Source of the DNA: an uncultured Bacilli bacterium
GTDB lineage: Bacteria > Bacillota_I > Bacilli_A > RF39 > UBA660
NCBI GenBank assembly: GCA_934096125.1
Contig: CAKOLB010000007.1
Span: 1-54,233, forward strand
Direction: 5' to 3'
Length of the DNA: 54,233 bases
In this document: positions 25,878 through 34,072 of the stretch, one piece after another
How the letters are laid out: the number at the start of each line of letters is the position of its first letter
How positions within the stretch are numbered: position 1 is the first letter of the stretch
Notes under the pieces: generated by a model
Database searches by the model: none
What the model was told of the DNA's origin: nothing
Seen by the model: only the letters and a program-made list of their open reading frames with translations
Program-made: the position numbers and the translations under genes

Positions 25878-27110
25878 ATGCATATAAGAGAGATGTCTTT
25901 AGAAGAATATCGTAACTTTGAAAAAAAACATATTTTACGTAATTTTCATCAAACAATTGATTATGCTTTAGTTAAATCTGAAGATGGTTTTGATTATGAA
26001 ATAATTGGTTATGATGATGATGGAATAAAAGCTGCTTCTTTGATTTTATATAAGAAAATTGGTGGGTATTATTATGGCTATGCTCCTCGTGGATTTTTAC
26101 TTGATTACTCTAATACGATACTTCTTTCAAACTTTACGGAAGAAATTAAAGAGTATTTTTTGCCAAAAAAGTTTGCTTTCATCAAGATAAATCCTGAAAT
26201 TGCTATCGGTCAGTATAACTTTCTATCACAAAGAATAACTTATAACAGTAACTACCGTATTTTAGATAATTTAAAAAATGCCGGTTATCTTAAGCTTGCT
26301 AATAATGCCTATTTCGAATCCCTTCTTCCTCGAATGAATGTTATAGTTAATTTAGATAATTTTGATGAATACAATATTAAAAAGAATACAAGAAATAAAG
26401 TACGTAAGGCCATACGGAAAGGTTTGATACTTGAAAAAGTTGATAACTTTAAATTACATATTTTCTATGAAATGTTTAAGGATAAAAAGGATAATGATTT
26501 TTATTATTATAATACTTTTTATAACGTTTTTGCGAAAAATGATAACATTGATTTAATTTTAGTTAAGATTGATTATAAAAGTTTTTTAATAAATTCTCAA
26601 AATGCATATAATAAAGAACTTCAAAGAAATAATAGATTAAATAATAAGTTAATAAGTCATAATGAACCTAATGTTATTAATGCAAAAATGCATTCTGATA
26701 TTGCTCTTTTAACTTATAAAAATGATATTAATGAAGCTTCTAAGTATTTAAACAATCATAAGGAAACGTATGTTGCTGGGGCTATGGTAATTAAAAAAGA
26801 TAATAGAGTTACTTTTCAGTTTACTGCATTTGATAAAAATTATGCAAGGTTTGCTCCAAACTACTTTTTATATTATGCTTTACTTTATTATTATAAAGGA
26901 AATTATAAATATGCTGATTTAAATGGAATAACTGCTGATAACAGTGTAAATAGTCCTTACAGAGGCTTAAATAGATTTAAACTAGGATTTAAACCAAGCG
27001 TTTATGAGTATATTGGTGAGTTTGATTTGCCTATTGATGATAATGCTTACAATCACCTACTTAAGTCTGGATTTTTAGCGAAAGAATTTAATAAAAAAAA
27101 GAAATTATAA
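25878..27110 (+). CDS. FemAB-family peptidoglycan bridge aminoacyltransferase
   Basis: Cytosolic GNAT-fold ligase (410 aa) of the Fem family, which uses aminoacyl-tRNA to add cross-bridge residues to lipid II. Signs: 'ILRNFHQTIDYALVK', 'GYYYGYAPRGFLLDY', a middle 'NTRNKVRKAIRKGL' stretch, a charged coiled-coil-like helical insert (about residues 225-265), and the C-terminal 'LNGITADNSVNSPYRGLNRFKLGFKPSVYEYIGEFDL', which matches FemX. An AGAGGTGATGGC ribosome region precedes the ATG. Which amino acid is added cannot be read. Confidence 0.88.
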   Translation: MHIREMSLEEYRNFEKKHILRNFHQTIDYALVKSEDGFDYEIIGYDDDGIKAASLILYKKIGGYYYGYAPRGFLLDYSNTILLSNFTEEIKEYFLPKKFAFIKINPEIAIGQYNFLSQRITYNSNYRILDNLKNAGYLKLANNAYFESLLPRMNVIVNLDNFDEYNIKKNTRNKVRKAIRKGLILEKVDNFKLHIFYEMFKDKKDNDFYYYNTFYNVFAKNDNIDLILVKIDYKSFLINSQNAYNKELQRNNRLNNKLISHNEPNVINAKMHSDIALLTYKNDINEASKYLNNHKETYVAGAMVIKKDNRVTFQFTAFDKNYARFAPNYFLYYALLYYYKGNYKYADLNGITADNSVNSPYRGLNRFKLGFKPSVYEYIGEFDLPIDDNAYNHLLKSGFLAKEFNKKKKL

Positions 27111-27495
27111 ATATTAAAGTGTAACCTTTATTAAGGACTAAATAAAAAGAGAGAGTTTAGACAATGGATTCAAATAGATGATTTCGGTACTTAACTGGAG
27201 TCTGGATCTCTGTCAAGTTTTTAAACACTTTTTTTTGGACAGAGATCCAACATAAATCCAGTCTTTGTTTAAAATTGGTTTAACTTTATTTCATCGAGCC
27301 GTAAATTCACTAAAGTATAATCGATTGCCAATAAGATTTATTCTCTATGATATTTAACACTTTTATGACATTTCATATTAACATTTTCAACAAAATCTTT
27401 TTCGCGTGCAATAAATTTAGAAATTGCATATTCACAAGTGTAAATACGTGGTTTTTCACCATCTTAAGCATCTAATTAGCAACTTAGTGTATCAA
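27111..27495. other. Gene-free stretch with inverted repeat and decayed ORF
   Basis: No intact gene. An inverted repeat GGATCTCTGTC/GACAGAGATCC (about 27209-27250) has outer arms CTGGA/TCCAG. On the minus strand a decayed reading frame shows 'YTCEYAISKFIAREKDFVENV' followed by stops and shifts. The region looks like remains of an accessory gene or small element. Confidence 0.45.
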
Positions 27496-27541
27496 AAAAG
27501 AGGCAAATCGTCGAGCACTGGTCGAACTTTTTGCCTCTTTT
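27496..27541. terminator. Bidirectional terminator / hairpin downstream of the surface-protein gene
   Basis: Arms AAAAAGAGGCAAA and TTTTTGCCTCTTTTT flank a 20-base loop with GTCGAGC and GTCGAA. It acts as a terminator for the surface gene on the minus strand. A second tiny hairpin CGGT-ttc-ACCG (27547-27557) lies between it and the stop codon. Confidence 0.7.
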
Positions 27542-27582
27542 TGGCTCGGTTTCACCGTTTTTTTTTTAAAACTGTCCGTCAA

Positions 27583-29055
27583 TCAGCCTATTCTAATCGG
27601 GTCGTCAGCGCTGCCACTCCCCGATACATAGGTTACTGAAGACTCAAGATTAAAGGACGGCCGAACCACACACGTATTCGACGCATTGTGTTCGATCACA
27701 TACCCATATGTATACACATAGAACACACCATACGCATCGCTCGAATACCGGGAAATAGTCCATTCATAACTACCGCCATTATATAGCCAGTTTTCTTTAA
27801 TACCTTTTCGAATGTCTTCTCCATCATAATTATAACCTAGCAATGACCAATATTTTGGACTTGCTGCAAAACCATAGTCACTTGCATACATGAGTCCTAT
27901 TTTTGAGCTAGAAGTTGTACTAGCATTAGTATTCATTTCTTTTGAGTACATGTTCTTTATTCCTGCTGCTTCAAGCATATCCCATCCAGCTCCACCTACT
28001 TGCCACACTGTTGTTGCTATTTTTCCTGCCCAAGTTGTTCCTATTTTATTTATGAAATTTTTATTTAAGTTAGTTTTATTAAGTAAACTTGTACTCCAGT
28101 CATTTGAACCATTTCCTGAATTTATTGTTGTGTCTGCTTTGTAGTTCCAACTATACCTCGTACTTGAACTATAATCTCCATCTGTTCCAAGTAAAGCACT
28201 GCTTGCAACTGTGGCTTTAATAAGTTTCACTTGTCCACCTTTTACATAGATTATTCGGTATAGGTTATCTGTTGGGCACGGACTTTCATTGCTTCCAAAA
28301 CATACATAATTGTCGGGATTAGCTCCTGAGTAGCGATAAGAATTATCCCCTGCTCCATTTGCAAGTGATGCATTATGATAATACAAATTATTTGCTCCTT
28401 GGGATGTATAAAGTGATGTAATATGACTTGCAAGTGTAACCTTTTTATCCTTACTTATCACCGCTGTTGCACTAAAACTTTTACCTGCATTCTTTGTCTG
28501 GTCGCTATCAAGGTTTACTAGCACTACTCCTATTTTCCATGTATCACTTTTACTTGTTCCATTTGCATTTATCGCATAATCTATCGCAATAGTGATAGAC
28601 CCTGTAATCGTCGTGATATCAAAACCTGATGCACCTCCGCTTGTCACATAACTAAGTCCATCAATACTGGTAACAACATTTCCATTTGGGTCTGTTATTT
28701 GTAAAAGTAACTCTGCCTGATTATCACTCGTTGTATAAATAAATGAGTTATTTGTAATATTAAAATAAATATTATAATAATTTGTTGCTTTATTCGTTGC
28801 ATTATTAGGAGTAAGTAAAGCAGTTGCAGTTGTACTACCCGTAACATTACCTTTCCCACTTGCAAATGATGTTTGGTCTGCTGTTAGAGCAACAGATGAA
28901 CCCACACTAAAAGATAAGGTATCCGTAGTCGACGTTTGTACTCTAACTGCACTATTTGACGTAGTACCATCTTGTGCAACAAAATATGCATATGTCGCTC
29001 CAATTATAAATGTTATTAGCAGACCAATTGAAATAAGAGAACTGTACTTTTTCAC
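27583..29055 (-). CDS. TasA-like surface protein with a hypervariable C-terminal domain (candidate DGR target)
   Basis: Secreted protein of 490 residues. The N-terminal 'YSSLISIGLLITFIIGATYAYF' is a SipW-type signal sequence like that of TasA/camelysin. A Thr/Ser/Asn-rich beta-sandwich region (about residues 35-205) follows, then a domain with 'LYRIIYVKGGQVKLIKA' and 'KIGLMYASDYGFAASPKYW' resembling the C-type-lectin-like domains of diversified surface proteins. The C-terminus is 'VRPSFNLESSVTYVSGSG'. The last ~180 bases have quite different codon use (gcg, gtg, tcg, ggg, cgg, tat). The start is GTG at 29055, with GGAGGGG 7 bases upstream. An XRE regulator is divergent. Confidence 0.85.
   Translation of the reverse strand: MKKYSSLISIGLLITFIIGATYAYFVAQDGTTSNSAVRVQTSTTDTLSFSVGSSVALTADQTSFASGKGNVTGSTTATALLTPNNATNKATNYYNIYFNITNNSFIYTTSDNQAELLLQITDPNGNVVTSIDGLSYVTSGGASGFDITTITGSITIAIDYAINANGTSKSDTWKIGVVLVNLDSDQTKNAGKSFSATAVISKDKKVTLASHITSLYTSQGANNLYYHNASLANGAGDNSYRYSGANPDNYVCFGSNESPCPTDNLYRIIYVKGGQVKLIKATVASSALLGTDGDYSSSTRYSWNYKADTTINSGNGSNDWSTSLLNKTNLNKNFINKIGTTWAGKIATTVWQVGGAGWDMLEAAGIKNMYSKEMNTNASTTSSSKIGLMYASDYGFAASPKYWSLLGYNYDGEDIRKGIKENWLYNGGSYEWTISRYSSDAYGVFYVYTYGYVIEHNASNTCVVRPSFNLESSVTYVSGSGSADDPIRIG
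27586..27762 (-). other. Candidate diversity-generating retroelement variable repeat (VR)
   Basis: From 27747 to 27670 on the coding strand the variable codons are tat, gat, tat, ggt, tat, tat, aca, tat, tat, atc, gaa, cac, tgt; almost all end in T or C and can be derived from AAT or AAC by changing only A. The codons between them (tcg, gcg, gtg, ggg, acg, cgg, ccg) avoid A, against the genome's bias. That is the design of a DGR template/variable repeat pair. The RT and template are not in the window. Confidence 0.65.
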
Positions 29056-29079
29056 AATTAATCCCCTCCATTATTTATA

Positions 29080-29121
29080 ATTTTAAGCCGAAATGGCTTA
29101 AAAGTCAATAAGCCATTTTGG
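29080..29121. promoter_or_regulatory. Promoter and operator between surface protein and XRE regulator
   Basis: For the surface gene (minus strand) TTGACT (29108-29103), 17 bases and TAAAAT (29085-29080). The inverted repeat AAATGGCTTA (29091-29100)/TAAGCCATTT (29109-29118), extending to 12 of 13 bases, straddles the -35 box. On the plus strand TATGAT (29124-29129) could serve the XRE gene. One dimeric repressor site could control both genes. Confidence 0.65.
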
Positions 29122-29149
29122 AATATGATATTTTCTTTATGAGGTAATT

Positions 29150-29389
29150 ATGAATAGATTAAAAGAACTAAGAGAAGATAAAGATATAATCCAAAAGGAT
29201 ATTGCTAAAATACTAAGCATAACACAAACTGGCTATTCAAAGTATGAAGTCGAAACAAATGATATACCGACGGATGTTTTAAAAAAACTTGCCATATACT
29301 ATAACACTTCAATTGACTATCTTTTATATATGACGGATGAGCGTATGCCTTATCCTCCTTCTATAATCGAAAAAAAGTCACAAAAGTAA
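29150..29389 (+). CDS. XRE-family transcriptional regulator
   Basis: DNA-binding protein of 79 residues: a single helix-turn-helix of the Cro/cI type ('LRKDKDIIQKDIAKILSITQTGYSKYE'-like arrangement, residues about 3-35) followed by 'LKKLAIYYNTSIDYLLYMTD', the standard end of this domain. GAGGT lies 5 bases before the ATG. It is divergent from the surface-protein gene with an inverted repeat in between, so it is likely its regulator and its own. Confidence 0.88.
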   Translation: MNRLKELREDKDIIQKDIAKILSITQTGYSKYEVETNDIPTDVLKKLAIYYNTSIDYLLYMTDERMPYPPSIIEKKSQK

Positions 29390-29450
29390 TAAATATCTTT
29401 GTGACTTTAAACATATTAAAACCCAGCTGAATTTTCAAGCTAGGTTTTTT
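29374..29450. terminator. Two hairpins between XRE gene and tuf
   Basis: AAAGTCACAAA (29374-29384)/TTTGTGACTTT (29398-29408) overlaps the XRE stop codon. AACCCAGCT (29420-29428)/AGCTAGGTT (29438-29446), with one mismatch, is followed by T6 on the plus strand and also works on the minus strand for tuf. Together they end both convergent transcripts. Confidence 0.7.
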
Positions 29451-29469
29451 AATTATTATTTTTGCTAAA

Positions 29470-30636
29470 TTATTTAACGATTTCTGATACAACTCCGGCA
29501 CCAACAGTTCTACCACCTTCACGGATAGAGAATTTAGTACCATTTTCAAGAGCTACTGGAGCAATTAATTCAACAGTCATATCAACATTATCGCCAGGCA
29601 TAACCATTTCTACACCTTCTGGTAATTCAATAACTCCCGTTACGTCAGTAGTTCTGAAATAGAATTGTGGACGATAATTTGAGAAGAATGGAGTATGACG
29701 TCCTCCTTCGTCTTTTGATAATACGTATACACTTGCTTTGAATTTTGTATGAGGTGTAACGCTTCCAGGTTTAGCTAAAACTTGTCCACGTTCAACTTCA
29801 TCACGAGCAATACCACGTAGAAGAACACCAGCGTTGTCTCCTGCTTGAGCGTAGTCTAGAGATTTTCTAAACATTTCAATACCAGTAACAACTGTTTTCT
29901 TAGTAGGTCTTAAACCAACAATTTCAACTTCATCATTAAGTTTTAATTGTCCACGTTCAACACGTCCAGTAACAACTGTTCCACGTCCAGAGATTGTAAA
30001 TACGTCTTCAATACTCATTAAGAATGGTTTGTCAGTATCACGAACTGGAGCATCAATGTATGAGTCAACAGCAGCAATAAGGTCATGAATACTTTGTACT
30101 GCATCTTTGTCACCTTCAAGAGCTTTAAGTGCACTACCACGGATTATTGGACATTCAGAATCATATCCATATTCTCCTAATAATTCTCTAATTTCCATTT
30201 CTACTAAATCAAGTAGTTCTGGGTCATCAACTTGGTCACATTTATTCATGTAAACAACAATCTTAGGCACACCAACTTGACGAGATAGTAAGATATGTTC
30301 TCTAGTTTGTGGCATAGGACCATCTGCAGCTGAAACAACTAAGATTGCTCCATCCATTTGAGCAGCACCAGTAATCATGTTTTTAACATAGTCAGCATGG
30401 CCTGGACAGTCAACGTGAGCATAATGACGTTTATCAGTTTCATATTCAACATGCGCAGTGTTGATTGTTATACCTCTTTCTCTTTCTTCAGGTGCTTTGT
30501 CGATATCAGCATAATCAACAAATTTACCAAATTCTTTTGTGATCGCAGCAGTTAATGTTGTTTTACCATGGTCAACGTGGCCAATAGTACCAATATTAAC
30601 GTGTTCTTTTGAACGATCAAATTTTTCTCTTGCCAT
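29470..30636 (-). CDS. tuf: Elongation factor Tu
   Basis: Translation GTPase delivering aminoacyl-tRNA. G motifs: 'GHVDHGKTTLTAA' (G1), 'RGITINTAHVEYE' (G2), 'DCPGHADY' (G3), NKCD in 'VVYMNKCDQVDD' (G4), 'GSALKALEGD' (G5). Domains 2 and 3 are complete ('RGTVVTGRVERG', 'TPHTKFKASVYVL', 'FRTTDVTG', 'GRTVGAGVV'). At 388 residues it has normal length. AGGAGG lies upstream of the ATG. It follows fusA with 72 bases between, the usual str-operon order. Confidence 0.98.
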   Translation of the reverse strand: MAREKFDRSKEHVNIGTIGHVDHGKTTLTAAITKEFGKFVDYADIDKAPEERERGITINTAHVEYETDKRHYAHVDCPGHADYVKNMITGAAQMDGAILVVSAADGPMPQTREHILLSRQVGVPKIVVYMNKCDQVDDPELLDLVEMEIRELLGEYGYDSECPIIRGSALKALEGDKDAVQSIHDLIAAVDSYIDAPVRDTDKPFLMSIEDVFTISGRGTVVTGRVERGQLKLNDEVEIVGLRPTKKTVVTGIEMFRKSLDYAQAGDNAGVLLRGIARDEVERGQVLAKPGSVTPHTKFKASVYVLSKDEGGRHTPFFSNYRPQFYFRTTDVTGVIELPEGVEMVMPGDNVDMTVELIAPVALENGTKFSIREGGRTVGAGVVSEIVK

Positions 30637-30708
30637 ATAATAATTTCCTCCTTTTTTATATTACTATTATATTTTATCTAATGCTTGAATTTTTTTCAAG
30701 TATTATTC

Positions 30709-32790
30709 TTAATTAATGCTGTTTTTCTTAATAATTTCTTCAGCAATTCCTTTTGGAACTTCTTCATAATGATCTAGGGTCATTGTAAAGTTTCCACGTC
30801 CTTGTGTATTAGAACGTAATGTTGTTGCATAACCAAACATTTCTGCAAGTGGTACCATAGCAGTTATAGATAATGCATTCCCACGAGATTCATTTCCTAG
30901 TGGTCTACCACGACGAGATGTTAAGTCACCCATAACATTTCCCATGTATTCTTCTGGAATAATTACTTCAACTTTCATAACTGGTTCTAGAAGTACTGGT
31001 TTACATTTGTTTTTAGCTTCTTTCAAAGCCATAGAAGCAGCAATTTTGAATGCCATTTCTGATGAATCGACATCATGGTATGAGCCATCAAACAATGTTG
31101 CTTTAACATCTACCATTGGATAACCAGCAAGAACACCACCAGCCATAGCTTCTTGTAATCCTTTGTCAGTTACAGGTATGTATTCACGAGGAACTACCCC
31201 ACCAACGATAGCATCAACAAATTCATATCCTTTTTCAGGATTTGGTTCAAATTTAACCCAAACATGTCCGTATTGTCCACGTCCACCTGATTGTTTAATA
31301 TACTTACCTTCACATTCAGCTGCTTGAGTTATTGTTTCACGATAAGCAACTTGTGGACGACCAATATTAGCTTCAACATTAAATTCATCTTTCATTCTTC
31401 GAACTTGAACTTCTAAGTGTAATTCACCCATTCCACTTATAACTGTTTGACCAGTTTCAGGGTCAGTTTTATACTTAAATGTTGGGTCTTCTTCAGCTAA
31501 TTTTTGTAAAGCAATACCAAGTTTTTCTTGATCAGCTTTAGATTTTGGTTCAATAGCTTCATCAATAACAGGTAGTGGGAATTCCATACCTTTCATGATA
31601 CATGGATTTTTTTCATCACATAATGTATCTGCAGTTGTTGTATTTTTTAAACCTACAGCAGCAGCTATTTCGCCACAGTATACTTCGCTTATTTCTTTAC
31701 GAGTATTGGCATGCATTTGTAAAATACGTCCAACTCTTTCTTTTTCACTTTTGCCTGATGCATTAGTGCAAAGAACATATGAACCACTTTGTAAATGTCC
31801 GGCATATACTCTGAAGAAAGCAAGTCTACCTACATAAGGGTCAGTCATAATTTTAAATGCCATAGCCGTAAATGGTTCATTATCACTTGGATGTCTTAAA
31901 ATATCATTACCATTTTTATCAATACATTCAATAGCAGCAACATCAGTTGGAGCTGGCATGTAATCGATAACAGCATCCAAAGCAAGCTTTACTCCCATGT
32001 TTGATAAAGCACTACCACACATAACTGGGAAGAATTCAGCAGCTAAAACTCCTTTACGGATAGCCTTTTTAATATCTTCAATAGCAAGTTCTTCACCTTC
32101 AAGATATTTTTCCATTAATTCATCATCAAATTCAACAGCTTTTTCAATAAGTTCTGTTCTCTTTTGTTCAACGATATCTTTTAAGTCTTCTGGTATTTCA
32201 ATAACTGTTGCATTTTCATGTTCTTCACCATCATAGTGATAAGCAGTTCTTGTTAATAAATCAATAATACCATTGAATTCATTTTCAGCACCAATTGGCC
32301 ATTGAATTGGAGCATAGTTAACTCCTAATCTTGATTTAACTGTTTCTAGAGTATATTCAAAGTCTGCTCCAAGTTTATCCATTTTGTTAGCAAATATCAT
32401 TCTTGGAACTTTATATTCGGTTGCTTGTCTCCAAACAGTTTCAGATTGAGGTTCAACACCAGCATTTGCATCAAGTAAGCAGATTGCTCCATCTAGTACT
32501 CTTAATGAACGTTGAACTTCTACAGTAAAGTCTACGTGGCCCGGAGTATCTATGATATTGTATCGATATCCTTTCCAGTGCGCAGTTGTAGCAGCAGAAG
32601 TAATTGTGATACCTCTTTCCTTTTCTTGTTCCATCCAGTCCATTTGACTAGCACCATCATGAGTTTCCCCAATTTTATGAGTTATTCCAGTGTGGAATAA
32701 TACTCTTTCTGTAAATGTTGTTTTCCCAGCATCGATATGAGCCATTATCCCAATATTTCTTAATTTATCTAATGAAACATCTCTTGCCAT
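30709..32790 (-). CDS. fusA: Elongation factor G
   Basis: Ribosomal translocase GTPase, 693 residues. 'NIGIMAHIDAGKTTFTERVLF' (G1), 'ERGITITSAATT' (G2), 'IIDTPGHVDFTVEV' (G3), 'FANKMDKLGAD' (G4), then domains II-V including 'YVGRLAFFRVYAGHLQSGSYV' and 'EPVMKVEVIIPEEYMGNVMGDL'. The ATG at 32790 follows an AGGTGG ribosome site that overlaps the rpsG stop; an upstream GTG at 32799 lacks one. Second-last gene of the str operon. Confidence 0.97.
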   Translation of the reverse strand: MARDVSLDKLRNIGIMAHIDAGKTTFTERVLFHTGITHKIGETHDGASQMDWMEQEKERGITITSAATTAHWKGYRYNIIDTPGHVDFTVEVQRSLRVLDGAICLLDANAGVEPQSETVWRQATEYKVPRMIFANKMDKLGADFEYTLETVKSRLGVNYAPIQWPIGAENEFNGIIDLLTRTAYHYDGEEHENATVIEIPEDLKDIVEQKRTELIEKAVEFDDELMEKYLEGEELAIEDIKKAIRKGVLAAEFFPVMCGSALSNMGVKLALDAVIDYMPAPTDVAAIECIDKNGNDILRHPSDNEPFTAMAFKIMTDPYVGRLAFFRVYAGHLQSGSYVLCTNASGKSEKERVGRILQMHANTRKEISEVYCGEIAAAVGLKNTTTADTLCDEKNPCIMKGMEFPLPVIDEAIEPKSKADQEKLGIALQKLAEEDPTFKYKTDPETGQTVISGMGELHLEVQVRRMKDEFNVEANIGRPQVAYRETITQAAECEGKYIKQSGGRGQYGHVWVKFEPNPEKGYEFVDAIVGGVVPREYIPVTDKGLQEAMAGGVLAGYPMVDVKATLFDGSYHDVDSSEMAFKIAASMALKEAKNKCKPVLLEPVMKVEVIIPEEYMGNVMGDLTSRRGRPLGNESRGNALSITAMVPLAEMFGYATTLRSNTQGRGNFTMTLDHYEEVPKGIAEEIIKKNSIN

Positions 32791-32792
32791 AA

Positions 32793-33260
32793 TTACCACC
32801 TAAAGTGAGCAAATGCTTTATTTGCTTCTGCCATTCTGTGAGTATCTTCACGTTTTTTGCATGCTCCACCTGTTCCATTTGAAGCGTCAATAATTTCGCC
32901 TGCAAGCTTACTAGCCATACTTTTTCCAGACCTTAGTCTTGCATAATTAACTAACCATCTTAAAGCTAAAGTTTGTCTTCTATCTTCTTTAACTTCCATG
33001 GGAACTTGGTAGTTAGAACCACCTACTCTGCGTGATTTAACTTCTAAAGCAGGCATAATGTTTTCTAAAGCTTTTTCATATACTTCAATTGCAGGTTGAC
33101 CTGTTTGTTTTTCAATAATATCAAAAGCTTCATATAATATTTTTTGAGCTGTACCTTTTTTTCCATCAAGCATAATTTGATTAACTAGCTTTGTAACTAC
33201 TTTTGAGTTATATATAGGATCTGGTAATACATCTCTTTTAACTGCACGTCTTTTTCGCAT
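32793..33260 (-). CDS. rpsG: 30S ribosomal protein S7
   Basis: 16S rRNA-binding protein of the small-subunit head, 155 residues. Signatures: 'RRAVKRDVLPDPIYNSKVVTKLVNQIMLDGKKG', 'PALEVKSRRVGGSNYQVPMEV' and 'RDDTHRMAEANKAFAHFRW'-like C-terminus (here KKREDTHRMAEANKAFAHFRW in the last ~20 residues). It lies between rpsL and fusA, with the fusA ribosome site inside its stop region. Confidence 0.97.
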   Translation of the reverse strand: MRKRRAVKRDVLPDPIYNSKVVTKLVNQIMLDGKKGTAQKILYEAFDIIEKQTGQPAIEVYEKALENIMPALEVKSRRVGGSNYQVPMEVKEDRRQTLALRWLVNYARLRSGKSMASKLAGEIIDASNGTGGACKKREDTHRMAEANKAFAHFRW

Positions 33261-33277
33261 TATTCTTTCCTCCTATT

Positions 33278-33691
33278 TTACTTTTTATCTTTTTTTGTTC
33301 CGTATTTACTACGGCTTTGTTTACGATCTTGAACTCCGTGTGTATCAAGTGTACCTCTGACAATGTGATAACGAACACCGATTAAGTCTTTAACACGTCC
33401 ACCTCTTACCAAAACAACACTGTGTTCTTGTAAGTTATGTCCTTCACCTGGAATATAAGCATTGATTTCTTTTCCATTTGAAAGTCTTACACGAGCATAT
33501 TTTCTTAATGCTGAGTTCGGCTTTTTAGGTGTAGTCGTACCAACTTTAATACAAACACCTCTTTTTTGAGGTCCTTTAGCATTATTTTGTCTTTTTTCAA
33601 GAGTATTGTACCCCATACCTAAAACTGGACTTTTACTTTTTCTTGTCTTGTCTTTACGACCTTTTTTTACTAATTGATTAATCGTAGGCAA
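33278..33691 (-). CDS. rpsL: 30S ribosomal protein S12
   Basis: Decoding-centre ribosomal protein of 137 residues. After the start comes 'PTINQLVKKGRKDK', then 'CIKVGTTTPKKPNSALRKYARV' (region of the streptomycin-linked lysines), 'YIPGEGHNLQEHSVVLVRGGRVKDL' and 'GVRYHIVRG'. The family begins MPTINQ, and the best start is a TTG at 33691, with GGAG 9 bases upstream; the ATG at 33700 is too close to that site. The non-ATG start is worth noting. Confidence 0.95.
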   Translation of the reverse strand: MPTINQLVKKGRKDKTRKSKSPVLGMGYNTLEKRQNNAKGPQKRGVCIKVGTTTPKKPNSALRKYARVRLSNGKEINAYIPGEGHNLQEHSVVLVRGGRVKDLIGVRYHIVRGTLDTHGVQDRKQSRSKYGTKKDKK

Positions 33692-33787
33692 TCCATCCAT
33701 CTCCTTCCATAAACACACACCCTGGTGTATCATATTTTGCTTTAAAACAGGTTCTACCTAAGTAAAACCATCGCTTAATGCACCATT

Positions 33788-33817
33788 ACTATAACATTAT
33801 TATATATTTTTTGTCAA
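33788..33817 (-). promoter_or_regulatory. rpsL (str operon) promoter
   Basis: On the minus strand TTGACA (33817-33812), an 18-base spacer and TATAGT (33793-33788). The leader to the rpsL start is about 90 bases and includes a short ACACC/GGTGT hairpin. Confidence 0.75.
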
Positions 33818-33835
33818 CCAAAAAAACAATAATTT

Positions 33836-33976
33836 TTACATTCCAATAGTATCATATAATATGTATATGAAATATGATGCAACAAGAAGCGCAATTAACA
33901 GTAAAGCACTTAAAACAAGCATTTCTGTAAGTCCCCAACCATCATTGTTTTTTAAAACTTTTTTAAGATTTTTCAT
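33836..33976 (-). CDS. 46-aa prepilin-like small membrane protein
   Basis: Small ORF reading MKNLKKVLKNNDGWGLTE- then -MLVLSALLLIALLVASYFIY- and ending ILYDTIGM. The basic leader followed by G-WGLT-E and one long hydrophobic helix matches the type IV prepilin layout, with cleavage after Gly13 and Glu at +5. It has GGTG 6 bases before the ATG and its own near-consensus promoter. No processing peptidase or pilus ATPase is in the window. It sits where rpoBC usually lie, between rplL and rpsL. Confidence 0.65.
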   Translation of the reverse strand: MKNLKKVLKNNDGWGLTEMLVLSALLLIALLVASYFIYILYDTIGM

Positions 33977-33994
33977 TGTTATCACCACAAGTTC

Positions 33995-34023
33995 ATTATA
34001 TAAAATAAGATTTTTAAAGTCAA
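33995..34023 (-). promoter_or_regulatory. Promoter of the prepilin-like gene
   Basis: TTGACT (34023-34018), 17-base spacer, TATAAT (34000-33995) on the minus strand, 19 bases before the small gene's start. Confidence 0.75.
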
Positions 34024-34040
34024 CTTCTTTAGATAATTAA

Positions 34041-34068
34041 AAAATGCGAGATAAACCCGCATTATAAT
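34041..34068 (-). terminator. Terminator after rplL
   Basis: Minus-strand hairpin AATGCG...CGCATT followed by T6, just after the rplL stop. Confidence 0.75.
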
Positions 34069-34072
34069 CACC

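Noticed and set aside
27424..27639. Plus-strand 71-codon frame
   Set aside because: It crosses the terminator hairpin and runs antisense into the surface gene; no start signal.
27583..29055. Foreign gene explaining the GC-rich end
   Set aside because: Only the last ~180 bases differ in codon use; the rest of the gene matches the genome, which fits local A depletion better than transfer of the gene.
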